Notes under the pieces: model-generated
Told to the model about the DNA's origin: nothing
The model's database searches: none
What the model saw: only the letters and a program-made list of their open reading frames with translations
Shown here: positions 54,933-63,517 of the stretch, in pieces
Position numbering within the stretch: the first letter of the stretch is position 1
Layout: each line of letters opens with the position of its first letter
Program-made: the position numbers and the translations under genes
Source of the DNA: Uliginosibacterium flavum
GTDB lineage: Bacteria > Pseudomonadota > Gammaproteobacteria > Burkholderiales > Rhodocyclaceae
Reading direction: 5' to 3'
Length of the DNA stretch: 64,000 bases
Assembly: GCF_040566545.1 (NCBI RefSeq)
Contig: NZ_JBEWZI010000004.1
Coordinates: forward strand, 182,493 to 246,492

Positions 54933-56819
54933 TCACGCCCTCACGAATTCCTCTTCGTCGTAAATCCGGTAACAGTTCTTGCCCGCCTGCTTGGCCAGAT
55001 ACATCGCCTGATCGGCCTGATGAATCAGCTGATCAGCATCAACCCCCGCTTGCGGATAAAACGTCACACCGGCGCTGGCGGAAACCTGCAACACCCGCTT
55101 GCGCTCCTGCACAGGCGCGGCAGCCGCTTGCAGAAGGCGCTCAAGCACTGGCTCGCAGTCCTGTCTCTGCTCAAGATCCACCAGGATCACCACAAATTCA
55201 TCTCCGCCAATTCGTGCCAGGGTATCGCCCTCGCGCAAGGCGATACGCATGCGCTCGGCCAGCGTAATCAGCAACACATCGCCCACATCATGGCCATATG
55301 AGTCATTCACCGCCTTGAACCCATCCAGATCCACAAACACCAGTGCCAACAATTGCCCGCGCCGCTGACTATGCACCATGGCCTGCCGCAAACGGTCCGC
55401 TAGCAATGCCCGATTTGGCAAGCGTGTCAGTGTGTCATGGTGAGCGATATGCTCGAGCTGCAACTGGCGTTCCTTCATCGGCGTGATGTCGGAAAATAGC
55501 GAGACAAAATTCTGTATCTCCCCGCGACTACCGCGCACCGCACTGATGGTGATCTGGCTGACAAAAAGCTCTCCGTTCTTGCGACGATTCCAGAACTCAC
55601 CAAACCAATAGCCTTCGCCAAGCAGCTTGCGCCACACCTCCACATAAAACTCGCGAGAGTGCTGACCAGAGCTGAGCAGACGCGGGTTCTTTCCCAGCGC
55701 ATCTTCCCGGCTGTAACCCGTGATGCGCGTAAAGGCTTCGTTGACATCGACGATGCGGACATCCGCGTTCGCGATAACAATCCCCTCACGGGAATGCGTA
55801 AACACCGTTGCCGCCAGCCGATCACGGTCGCGCTGGCGTGCTTCAGCCTGCAGCGCCCCGACGCGCCGCAAGTGAACGTAAAGCCAGGTAGCCAGCACCA
55901 GCACGGCCAGCAGAACAGGTGCCACCATCAGCAACAGGCGCTGACTCTCTGCTGCCCAGGTCGCCAACGCATGCTTGCGCCAGACATTCAGGACCACCAC
56001 CAGCGGGAACAGGCGTGATGCTCGAAAGGCCGAAATCACGGTCTGATCACCGTGCAGCACTTGCTCGAAACTGCCCGATTCGATCTCCGAGATACGCGTC
56101 AGAAAACGCTCGTCCTGCCGCTGCTCTCCGGGCAAAAATTGCTCATCGGTGGACATCAACTGGATACCGTCATACCTGAGCACATCCACCAAACCGACTT
56201 CGCCTGCCAATCTGGCACTGTAATAGTTGATGAAATAGTCCGGATTCAAAGCAACAGCGACCGTGATCACCTGATCACCCCGGCGCACGCAACGCAACAG
56301 GGGAATAAAGCCTGACGCAGACAGGTCTGCGGGCTGCAACGTGCGGATCGGCGCGCCACTCGCGAAATCACGGCCCGACCAGGGACGGCCAATCCGCAGC
56401 AGATCGCAGTTTTCCGGACCAGGAGGAAGGTAATCATCCGCGCCCACCCGAATCCCGACATTCGCCGGATTTGAACTGAACATGATCCGCTGCTTGTCAT
56501 CGAGCAGCGAGATCGAACGCAAGGCGGGTGCATTGCGCAGCACGCCCTCGAAACTCCAGCTTGCCTCGCCCGAATTCATCTGGCTCGCATTGATCACGGT
56601 CTGATCCAGCAAAACCAGGCTTTGCGTCAGATGATCTTCAATTGCACGCGCCTGCACCGTCGCAATCGCCACATGCTGAGCCAGGGCCTCGACCCGCATG
56701 CGATACACCGTGTAGGCCGTACTGGCCGCCACCCCGGTCACGAACAGCAACACGAACACCATGAAGCCCAAATGGCTCCCGAGATGCTGAACAAGCGTGG
56801 CGATGAGTCGCGACTTCAT
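54933..56819 (-). CDS. membrane diguanylate cyclase, Cache-PAS-GGDEF
   Basis: 628 residues. A membrane helix (about 18-40), a Cache-type periplasmic sensor, a second helix (about 292-315; LLLMVAPVLLAVLVLATWLY), a PAS domain (about 330-450) and a GGDEF domain. The active site GGDEF is intact (538-542) and an RxxD product-inhibition site (REGD, 529-532) sits five residues before it. It should make c-di-GMP in response to a periplasmic ligand. A solute-binding protein gene ends 130 bases upstream on the same strand. Confidence 0.95.
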   Translation of the reverse strand: MKSRLIATLVQHLGSHLGFMVFVLLFVTGVAASTAYTVYRMRVEALAQHVAIATVQARAIEDHLTQSLVLLDQTVINASQMNSGEASWSFEGVLRNAPALRSISLLDDKQRIMFSSNPANVGIRVGADDYLPPGPENCDLLRIGRPWSGRDFASGAPIRTLQPADLSASGFIPLLRCVRRGDQVITVAVALNPDYFINYYSARLAGEVGLVDVLRYDGIQLMSTDEQFLPGEQRQDERFLTRISEIESGSFEQVLHGDQTVISAFRASRLFPLVVVLNVWRKHALATWAAESQRLLLMVAPVLLAVLVLATWLYVHLRRVGALQAEARQRDRDRLAATVFTHSREGIVIANADVRIVDVNEAFTRITGYSREDALGKNPRLLSSGQHSREFYVEVWRKLLGEGYWFGEFWNRRKNGELFVSQITISAVRGSRGEIQNFVSLFSDITPMKERQLQLEHIAHHDTLTRLPNRALLADRLRQAMVHSQRRGQLLALVFVDLDGFKAVNDSYGHDVGDVLLITLAERMRIALREGDTLARIGGDEFVVILVDLEQRQDCEPVLERLLQAAAAPVQERKRVLQVSASAGVTFYPQAGVDADQLIHQADQAMYLAKQAGKNCYRIYDEEEFVRA

Positions 56820-56852
56820 TGGCGTAAAAGTCGCAGAGCGACTTCTCGAAGC

Positions 56853-56900
56853 TCCCCTCTCCCATTTGGGGAGAGGGCTTGGGGGAGAGGGAAACGGGCA
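56853..56900. repeat. CTCTCCC/GGGAGAG repeat
   Basis: CCCCTCTCCC-ATTTG-GGGAGAGGG hairpin followed by CTTGGGGGAGAGGG and AAACGGGC. Shares CTgGGGGAGAGGG with the copy inside mfd. It occupies the gap between the GGDEF gene and the solute-binding protein gene. Confidence 0.8.
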
Positions 56901-56949
56901 TGATTTTCATGCTCGTAAGTGGCGTTCAAAGTCATGACCGTCGGCCGGG

Positions 56950-57765
56950 TCAATCCAAAATCGCGATCGGCGTCAGTTTGTGCCGCCCTGCAGCACTCAG
57001 CAAACGACCATCACGCTTGATATCGCTGATAAAACGCTCGACCCGCGCATACCAGCGATCATCGCCGGGCTTCACCACATAGGCATAAGAGGTCAAATGA
57101 TAGACCGACGGCGGCGCGACCAGCCGCGCCCAGTCCGAGTTCTGCAACATGCGCTGGCTGTAGGGGTAGTCGGTCATGAACACATCAGCGCGACCGGATT
57201 CCACCTCCTGCTCGCGCGCAAACGGCGTATCCAGCGCGATCAAAGTCGCCTGCTTGAGCTTCGCCCGCATCACCGGCTCGTGATAAGTACCACGCGACAC
57301 GGCCACCACCACGCCTGCCTTGTCGATATCCGCCCAGGTCTTGATCAGCCGGTTTGCCTGCGTGGTAATCGCGTAGATATCACTCTTCAAATAGGGCTGG
57401 GTGAAGCGCAATTTTTCGGCACGGGCCGGCGTGATACCAATCGCAAACATCGCAATATCGCAGCGCTCCCGGCTCACATCCTCGATCAAGGTGGCAAACG
57501 AACTATCGACAAAACTCACAGCAATGCTTTTGCCCGAATCCTTCGCCAGATCCTTCGTCAACTCACCCGCCAGATCGATATCGATCCCGGCGAGCTGCTG
57601 TGTGCGCGGATTGCGGTAAGTGATTCCGTAATAATCCGGCCAGATGCACACCCGCAAACTCCCTGCCGCCAGCACACGCGACAGCGCGCCTGGCGTAGAC
57701 GATTCGGCCTGCACCAGCGTGCTGGCGCAGAGTATGAGACTCATGCCGCAAAATCGTGTTCGCAT
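56950..57765 (-). CDS. family 3 solute-binding protein
   Basis: 271 residues from MRTRFCGMSLILCASTLVQA, a signal peptide; AGGAG lies eight bases upstream, so this ATG is preferred to one seven codons earlier. The body follows amino-acid-type binding proteins: LRVCIWPDYYGITYRNPRTQ, GIDIDLAGELTKDLA, CDIAMFAIGITPARAEKLRF, RADVFMTDYPYSQRML. No ABC permease or ATPase gene is near. The next gene on the strand is the Cache-PAS-GGDEF protein, which suggests a sensory role. Confidence 0.9.
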   Translation of the reverse strand: MRTRFCGMSLILCASTLVQAESSTPGALSRVLAAGSLRVCIWPDYYGITYRNPRTQQLAGIDIDLAGELTKDLAKDSGKSIAVSFVDSSFATLIEDVSRERCDIAMFAIGITPARAEKLRFTQPYLKSDIYAITTQANRLIKTWADIDKAGVVVAVSRGTYHEPVMRAKLKQATLIALDTPFAREQEVESGRADVFMTDYPYSQRMLQNSDWARLVAPPSVYHLTSYAYVVKPGDDRWYARVERFISDIKRDGRLLSAAGRHKLTPIAILD

Positions 57766-57799
57766 CCTGATCACTCCTTGATTCACTGCACGATCAAAA

Positions 57800-57980
57800 A
57801 CCTGGCCCGCTGCACGCTAGGCCTCCTATCCCTCAAAGATGAAGGGAATATTCGAGCCTGCCGAACCACTACCTCGCAGAGCCGCTCCCAACCGCCTTCT
57901 TCAGCCATCCTGCCCGAAGAGATCCGCGCAGAGTGCCTCTTCAAACCCCCTACCCATACAAGTCCGCGCAACGCGGCTCT
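57800..57980. repeat. composite repeat between two signalling genes
   Basis: GAAGGGAATATTCGAGCCTG (from 57840) is followed by GCAGAGCCGCTCCCAACCGC and the hairpin GCCCGAAGAG...CTCTTCAAACC (57912-57947), then a further GTCCGCGCAACGCGGCTCTT. The same order of parts is seen at 63.31-63.42 kb, which shows that the two repeat families can form one composite unit. Confidence 0.7.
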
Positions 57981-60900
57981 TCAGGCCTTCGCCTCGCTTT
58001 TCAGTTTGCTCACCAATACCAAAAACTCTGCCGCCGGCAACGGTTTGCTGCCCAGATAGCCTTGATACATTTCGCAACCACAGGCGCGCAGGAAGCTGGC
58101 TTGTGATTCTTCCTCCACGCCCTCGGCCAGTGAGCGGAAGCCCAGCACGTGGGCCAGATCGACAATCGCGGTCACCATCGCGGCGCCGCTTTCCTCATTC
58201 AGCACGTCGACAAAACTCTTGTCGATCTTCAGCACATCCAGCGGAAATTTGCGCAGGTAGGCCAGCGAGGAGTAACCCGTACCAAAGTCGTCCAGCGCCA
58301 GGCGCACGCCGGTGTCGCGCAGCGACTGCAGGATCGCCAGAGCACCTGTACCTTCCTGCATCAGGGCACCTTCGGTCAGTTCCAGTTCCAGCAGATGCGG
58401 CGGGAACCCCGTGCGCAGCAGACTTTCCTGCACGCCCACAGCCAGCGTAGCATTGGAGAAAGATCGCGGAGACAGGTTGATCGCCAGATGCAGGCCGTTT
58501 GCGCCGGTCAAGCCATTCTTCACCCAGAATTCACAGGAATGCTCGATCACCCAATCGGTCATCAGATTGATCAGATTGGATTCCTCAGCCACCGGAATGA
58601 ACACGGCCGGCGAGATCAGACCTTCATCCGGATCGAACCAGCGCATCAGCGCCTCGGCTCCCACCAGATTACCGCTCTGCAAATCCCACTGCGGCTGGTA
58701 ATAAACCTTGAGTTCATCGCCGTGCGCCAGCGCCCGATGCAAACGGGATTCCAGCGCCAGACGCTGACGAGCGGCCACGGTCAGCGCCTCGGTGTAGTAA
58801 CGATAGGCATTACGGCCCTCGCCCTTGGCCTGATATAGCGCGGTATCCGCATGCTGGATCAGCTCCTCGGTAGTGCTGCCATGATCCGGGAAGAGACTGA
58901 TGCCGATACTCACGCCGATTTCCACAGCATTGCCGCCACTGAGCATAAAGGGCGTACGCAGGGCTTTTTGCAGTGCAATAGCGATGCGGTTGATCGCCTG
59001 AATACCATTAGCATCTTCGATCAGGATGCCGAACTCGTCGCCACCCAGACGCGCCAGCACGTCTTCGCTGCGCACCTCCTGACGCAAGGCCTGGGTGGCC
59101 AGTTGCAGCAGTTCATCGCCAGCTGCGTGTCCGAAGCTGTCGTTCACATCCTTGAACCGGTCCAGATCCAGCATCAGCACGGCGAGCCGACCACTGCGCC
59201 GACGCTGGCGCGCCAGCGCATGGTCGATATGCTCGGCAAAACTGCTGCGATTGGGCAGGCCCGTCAGCTGGTCGCACTGCGCCAGGTTTTCCATGCGGCG
59301 TTCAGTCAGCTTGCGCTCGGTAATGTCCTGCACCACACCAAACACGATCTGGGCCGCCGCGTCGTATTCGGCAATCGCATGCAGATCGCGCAACACGCCA
59401 TCACTGAACCGCCGGATACGAAAATCCACGCTGTACGGTTTGCCCTCGTGGATCAACGCGTGCATGGCTGCGTCCATCACGGCATGGGATTCAGGCAAAC
59501 GCGCATCGCGGATCATGCGATAGGGCCAGGTATCGCCTTCCAGCCCATAAATCGCAGCGGCTCCGGGTGAAGCATGGATGACGTCCGTGCCCAATTCGAC
59601 CTCCCAATTGCCGAAGCCAGCCACCTGTTCGGCCCGCTGCAAGCGCTGGTCCTGGCGCATCACGGCCAGCTCAGCCGCCTTGCGCGCGGTGATGTCGATC
59701 ACTACCGAGAGCAGCACGGGCGCCTCATTGTCTCCCATGCAGGCAAGGCTCACCTCGACCCAGACAGTGACGCCATCCTTGCGCAGATAGCGTTTCTCGA
59801 AAATCTGGCTGCTGCGCGTGCGCCACACCTCATCGGTCCACTCACGGTTACTCTCGGCATCCTCGGGATGGGTGATCCCCAGATAACTCATCCCCAGCAA
59901 TTCTTCCGCTGAATACCCTGTAATCAGGCACAGCCGGTGATTCACGCGCAGCCAGCGCCCGTGGCTATCCAGCACACCGATGCCGGCCCCGGCGTGGTCG
60001 AAAATTGCCTGCAAGCGCGTCTCGCTTTCGCGCAGCAGGCGCGCATCGCGCAGCTGCTCGCTCAAATCCTCGACCGTCGCCAACACATGCGCCACCCGCC
60101 CCTTTTCGCCGACCGAGGCTCGCAGACTGATGCGCGTCATCCGCGTCTGGCCCTGCGTGCCTTGCAAGCCGATTTCGGGCAAGACGCATTCGCGCTCGCG
60201 CCCCTCCAGCAAGCTCAGCAGATGTTCGCGAAACACCGGGCGATCCGCAGGCAGCACCGCCTCGGCGATATCCGGTACGCGCGTCGAGTCAGACACCGCC
60301 AGCATCGCGCGCAAACACGGATTCACCCGCGCCCAAACGGCATCATCGGCGTCATAGATCGCCATGCCCACAAAAGGCAATTCGTAGAAATCCTTCAACA
60401 ATTGCTCGCGGCTCAGCTGCCAGGCCTCCTGTTTGAGGGCATTCAGACGGCGCTGCTGGCGCGCAATCCCCACCAGCAATGCCAGCAACAAAACCACACC
60501 CACCAGACTGGTCAGCAGGATCAGCTTCGTTTGCTGACGAAGATCGCGCATGGCCTCCACTTCATCAATTTTGACGATCAGAAACCAGGGCGTACCGACT
60601 ATGCCACGCATCGCCGCCAGCACTGGCGCACCACGATAATCCGGGCCACTGAAACGCTGCGCGCCCGGCTTCGTCACCACTTGGGTGACCGCGCGATCCT
60701 CCGATAAGGGCACACGTAAATGCAGTGCGGCGTCCTGATCATATTTGAGGGGATTCAGCATCAGCATGCTGTCACCATCGCGCCGAGCCAACACCAGTTC
60801 GCCCGTAGCGGTAGACGTGGGCCACTGCAAGATCCCCTGATACAAGGTCTCTTCCACGTCCAGATTCAGCAACAACGCACCAACCGGCGCATTCGCGTGC

Positions 60901-61469
60901 TGTGCATCCAGCAGCGGCACCACAAAATCCCAGCGCACCCGGCCTTCGGCATCGCGGTACAGATCACTGTGCACCGGGTTGCGACTTTGCAGCGCATCCG
61001 CCAGCAGGCCTGGCATGTGCTGGCGGTTCATATCCAGCGCCGCGCCATAGCGCAAGCTCTGACTGCCGTCCGGGCGCACCAGCGCAATGCCCCGATATCC
61101 ATAAGTGCGCAGCAGACCGGCCATGCGCGTCATCAGCACATCACGCTCGGCCGCTTCGCCGTGCTCCAGATAGCGGCTGTAATGGGCGATGAAGCCTTCG
61201 TACAGCATCATGCTTTCGGCATCGCTGCGAATGCGCTCGATGCGTGCCGCCATCGTCGCCGCCTTCAGCGCCACGATGGCGTCCAATGCCTGGAGCTGAG
61301 CCTCGCGCTCGACCGGCTCGCGTACCAGATAGAACAGCCCACTGCCCAGCGGCGCCATGCAGATGAACAGCAGCCCCCAAGCGATCAAACCCAGCGGCAA
61401 AGCCCGGAAGACGGCACACAGCCAACTGAAGCCACCTTTCACACATGCGCGAATAGCTGCGCTGTTCAT
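57981..61469 (-). CDS. membrane c-di-GMP protein, Cache-PAS-PAS-PAS-GGDEF-EAL
   Basis: 1162 residues. Two membrane helices (about 24-48 and 316-340) enclose a Cache sensor; PAS domains span about 360-720; GGDEF is intact (809-813) with an RxxD site (RSED) just before it; the EAL domain is intact (GAEALMRW near 938, LAINLSPRSF, LELTEGALM, DDFGTGYSS, LKIDKSFV). It could act as cyclase, phosphodiesterase or both. Its ATG overlaps the cheB stop codon (4 bases), so it is translated with the chemotaxis genes. Confidence 0.94.
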   Translation of the reverse strand: MNSAAIRACVKGGFSWLCAVFRALPLGLIAWGLLFICMAPLGSGLFYLVREPVEREAQLQALDAIVALKAATMAARIERIRSDAESMMLYEGFIAHYSRYLEHGEAAERDVLMTRMAGLLRTYGYRGIALVRPDGSQSLRYGAALDMNRQHMPGLLADALQSRNPVHSDLYRDAEGRVRWDFVVPLLDAQHANAPVGALLLNLDVEETLYQGILQWPTSTATGELVLARRDGDSMLMLNPLKYDQDAALHLRVPLSEDRAVTQVVTKPGAQRFSGPDYRGAPVLAAMRGIVGTPWFLIVKIDEVEAMRDLRQQTKLILLTSLVGVVLLLALLVGIARQQRRLNALKQEAWQLSREQLLKDFYELPFVGMAIYDADDAVWARVNPCLRAMLAVSDSTRVPDIAEAVLPADRPVFREHLLSLLEGRERECVLPEIGLQGTQGQTRMTRISLRASVGEKGRVAHVLATVEDLSEQLRDARLLRESETRLQAIFDHAGAGIGVLDSHGRWLRVNHRLCLITGYSAEELLGMSYLGITHPEDAESNREWTDEVWRTRSSQIFEKRYLRKDGVTVWVEVSLACMGDNEAPVLLSVVIDITARKAAELAVMRQDQRLQRAEQVAGFGNWEVELGTDVIHASPGAAAIYGLEGDTWPYRMIRDARLPESHAVMDAAMHALIHEGKPYSVDFRIRRFSDGVLRDLHAIAEYDAAAQIVFGVVQDITERKLTERRMENLAQCDQLTGLPNRSSFAEHIDHALARQRRRSGRLAVLMLDLDRFKDVNDSFGHAAGDELLQLATQALRQEVRSEDVLARLGGDEFGILIEDANGIQAINRIAIALQKALRTPFMLSGGNAVEIGVSIGISLFPDHGSTTEELIQHADTALYQAKGEGRNAYRYYTEALTVAARQRLALESRLHRALAHGDELKVYYQPQWDLQSGNLVGAEALMRWFDPDEGLISPAVFIPVAEESNLINLMTDWVIEHSCEFWVKNGLTGANGLHLAINLSPRSFSNATLAVGVQESLLRTGFPPHLLELELTEGALMQEGTGALAILQSLRDTGVRLALDDFGTGYSSLAYLRKFPLDVLKIDKSFVDVLNEESGAAMVTAIVDLAHVLGFRSLAEGVEEESQASFLRACGCEMYQGYLGSKPLPAAEFLVLVSKLKSEAKA

Positions 61470-62518
61470 GCCAGCTCCAGAATCCGGCTCGCAATCTGGT
61501 CGAGTGGAATCTGCTCCGCGACCCCGCCCAGACGCACCGCCTCTTTCGGCATGCCGTACACCACGCAGCTAGCCTCATCCTGCGCGATGGTGTGGGCGCC
61601 AGCGTCAAACATCTCACGCAGGCCACGCGCGCCGTCATCCCCCATGCCAGTCATGATGATGCCGAGCGCGTTGGCAGACAGTTCACGTGCCACCGAGCGA
61701 AACAACACATCCACGGACGGCTTATGGCGATTCACAGGCGGCCCATCCGCCACCGATACGGCATAACCGCTCGCTACGCGAATCAGCTGCATGTGGCGCG
61801 CACCCGGCGCGATCAGGGCGAGACCCGGCTGCACGCGGTCCCCGTCCTGCGCTTCGCGGATCTGCGGAGCACAAATCGAGTCGAGCCGTTCGGCAAACGC
61901 AGCGGTAAATTTTTCGGGCATGTGCTGCACGATCAGTAGTGCCGGGCATTCCGCGGGCATCTCGCGCAAGATGCGTTCCAGCGCGAGGGTGCCGCCGGTG
62001 CTGGTGCCAATCGCCACGATCTTGCCGGCTGGCTTGTAGGGTGCCGTCAGTACTTTTCTCGGCGCTGCGGCAGCGGGCGCCACTGGGCGGGCAATTTCAC
62101 GATGCAGGCAGGCGATATTCGCAGCCGCGGCAGCACGCACAGCGCCCAGCAATTCGCTGCTGGCATCCTGCAGAAACTCGCGCACACCCAGCTTGGGTTT
62201 GGTGATGATGGCAAAGGCCCCGGCGGCCAGCGCATCCATCGTCACCCGCGCGCCGTGCGCGGTAAGCGAGGAACAGATCACCACTGGCGTAGGGCGTTCG
62301 GCCATGATTTTGCGCAAGAAGGTCAGCCCGTCCATGCGCGGCATTTCGATGTCCAGTACAAGCACATCAGGCCATTGATCCTGCATCTTGCCCATCGCAA
62401 AGATCGGGTCGGCGGCCGTAAAAATGAGCTCGACATCGGCCGCGCGACTCAACAATTCCGCCACCACCTGACGCACGATGGCGGAATCATCGACGAGGCC
62501 AACGCGGATGCGCTTCAT
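61466..62518 (-). CDS. cheB: chemotaxis response regulator protein-glutamate methylesterase CheB
   Basis: 350 residues from MKRIRVGLVDDSAIVRQVVA. Receiver with Asp56 (VLVLDIEMPRMDG), linker, and the methylesterase domain with the triad Ser173 (GTSTGG), His199 (VQHMP) and Asp295 (GMGDDG). It removes methyl groups from, and deamidates, chemoreceptors. The ATG overlaps the cheD stop (4 bases) and its stop overlaps the next gene. Confidence 0.97.
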   Translation of the reverse strand: MKRIRVGLVDDSAIVRQVVAELLSRAADVELIFTAADPIFAMGKMQDQWPDVLVLDIEMPRMDGLTFLRKIMAERPTPVVICSSLTAHGARVTMDALAAGAFAIITKPKLGVREFLQDASSELLGAVRAAAAANIACLHREIARPVAPAAAAPRKVLTAPYKPAGKIVAIGTSTGGTLALERILREMPAECPALLIVQHMPEKFTAAFAERLDSICAPQIREAQDGDRVQPGLALIAPGARHMQLIRVASGYAVSVADGPPVNRHKPSVDVLFRSVARELSANALGIIMTGMGDDGARGLREMFDAGAHTIAQDEASCVVYGMPKEAVRLGGVAEQIPLDQIASRILELA

Positions 62519-63054
62519 CTGCCGCCTCCGCGTGTCGGTTCGGTCTGCTTGAGCCATACATCGCCGCTCCACACATCGAACATCAGTTTGCGATGGCCCT
62601 CGCCGCCCAGATGTTTGGCCAGCAGCGCGATGCCATAGCGCTCCAGCTGTAACAGGCCCATCTCGATATTGCGCGCACCCACATTGGCCTCGTTGCGCTG
62701 CGAAATGTCTGCAAACATATTGGCACCGCCAAACAGCTTGGCCTGAAATTCTTCCGGATCAGCGCCCACCTTCATCATGTTGCTGGTGAACAGCTTCATC
62801 GCCTCGTCGCCATAGCGGCCGTCGTAAGTGCCACCCTCAGGAATCACCCCGCGCGAAGGCAGCATGAAGTGACACATGCCGCCCACGTGCAGCTTGGGGT
62901 GCCACAAGGTGATGGAGACGCAGGAGCCCAACAAGGTGACGATGCGCGTATCAGCCGTGCCGAAATGAAAGCCGCCCGGATTGAGGAAGACTTCCTGGAT
63001 ATTCTCCGGCCGTTTATTGACGAAGCCCGGCAGGGTGAAGGCATTGGCAACCAT
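62515..63054 (-). CDS. cheD: chemoreceptor glutamine deamidase CheD
   Basis: 179 residues. CheD deamidates receptor glutamines and can interact with CheC. Catalytic Cys45 in LGSCVSITLW and His62 in GGMCHFMLPSR are present, as are DGRYGDEAM and the GARNIE segment. It is followed without a gap by cheB. cheR would be expected upstream, but the upstream gap holds repeats and then a chemoreceptor gene. Confidence 0.96.
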   Translation of the reverse strand: MVANAFTLPGFVNKRPENIQEVFLNPGGFHFGTADTRIVTLLGSCVSITLWHPKLHVGGMCHFMLPSRGVIPEGGTYDGRYGDEAMKLFTSNMMKVGADPEEFQAKLFGGANMFADISQRNEANVGARNIEMGLLQLERYGIALLAKHLGGEGHRKLMFDVWSGDVWLKQTEPTRGGGR

Positions 63055-63517
63055 GATTCTTCACGCTCGTTTCGTTGTCCCGCATTCATGGCCCGGCGTG
63101 CAGCCACCCCCTTGTAAAGCCCGCCCGAACGGCCCCTTCCCCCTCTCAGGGGGGCTGAGACGGGAATTCGCAAGGCATTGCCTTGCGCCGTCGCAGCGGA
63201 TCGAGTGTGCAAACTCGATCCTCCGGTTGGGATGGGGGTGTGCGCGTTCAAACAAGGCCAGTCCTCGATTTAACGCTCTTACCCCCTCCCTCGCCCTCCC
63301 CCTTAAAAGGGGAGGGAATGTTCGGGCCTGCCGAATCACCGCCTCGCTCCACCCCGCCCCGCTTGCCTCTTCAAGCACTTAGCCTGAAGAAGTCCGCGCA
63401 GTGCGGGTCTTCAAGGCACAACCCGTAGGAGCGGCTTCAGCCGCGAATAGCTTTCGCGGCTGAAGCCGCTCCTACAAAACCATCACCACCTCGTACACGT
63501 TTGCTTATGGCAGCCTC
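63055..63517. other. repeat-filled gap between the chemoreceptor gene and cheD
   Basis: About 460 bases with no gene. From left: CCCTTCCCCCTCTCAGGGGG hairpin (about 63133-63155), GATCGAGT-gtgcaa-ACTCGATC (about 63200-63221), a CCCTCGCCCTCCCCC/GGGGAGGG hairpin ending in AATGTTCGGGCC (to about 63330), a CTTCAAG-type copy with hairpin core 63382-63417, and a perfect REP palindrome at 63425-63475. Confidence 0.65.
63425..63475. repeat. REP-like palindrome (GTAGGAGCGGCTTCAGCCGC)
   Basis: A 23-base arm (63425-63447) is the exact reverse complement of 63453-63475, with a 5-base loop. Each arm also contains GCGGC-TTCA-GCCGC. It lies about 40 bases downstream of the chemoreceptor stop codon. Confidence 0.85.
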
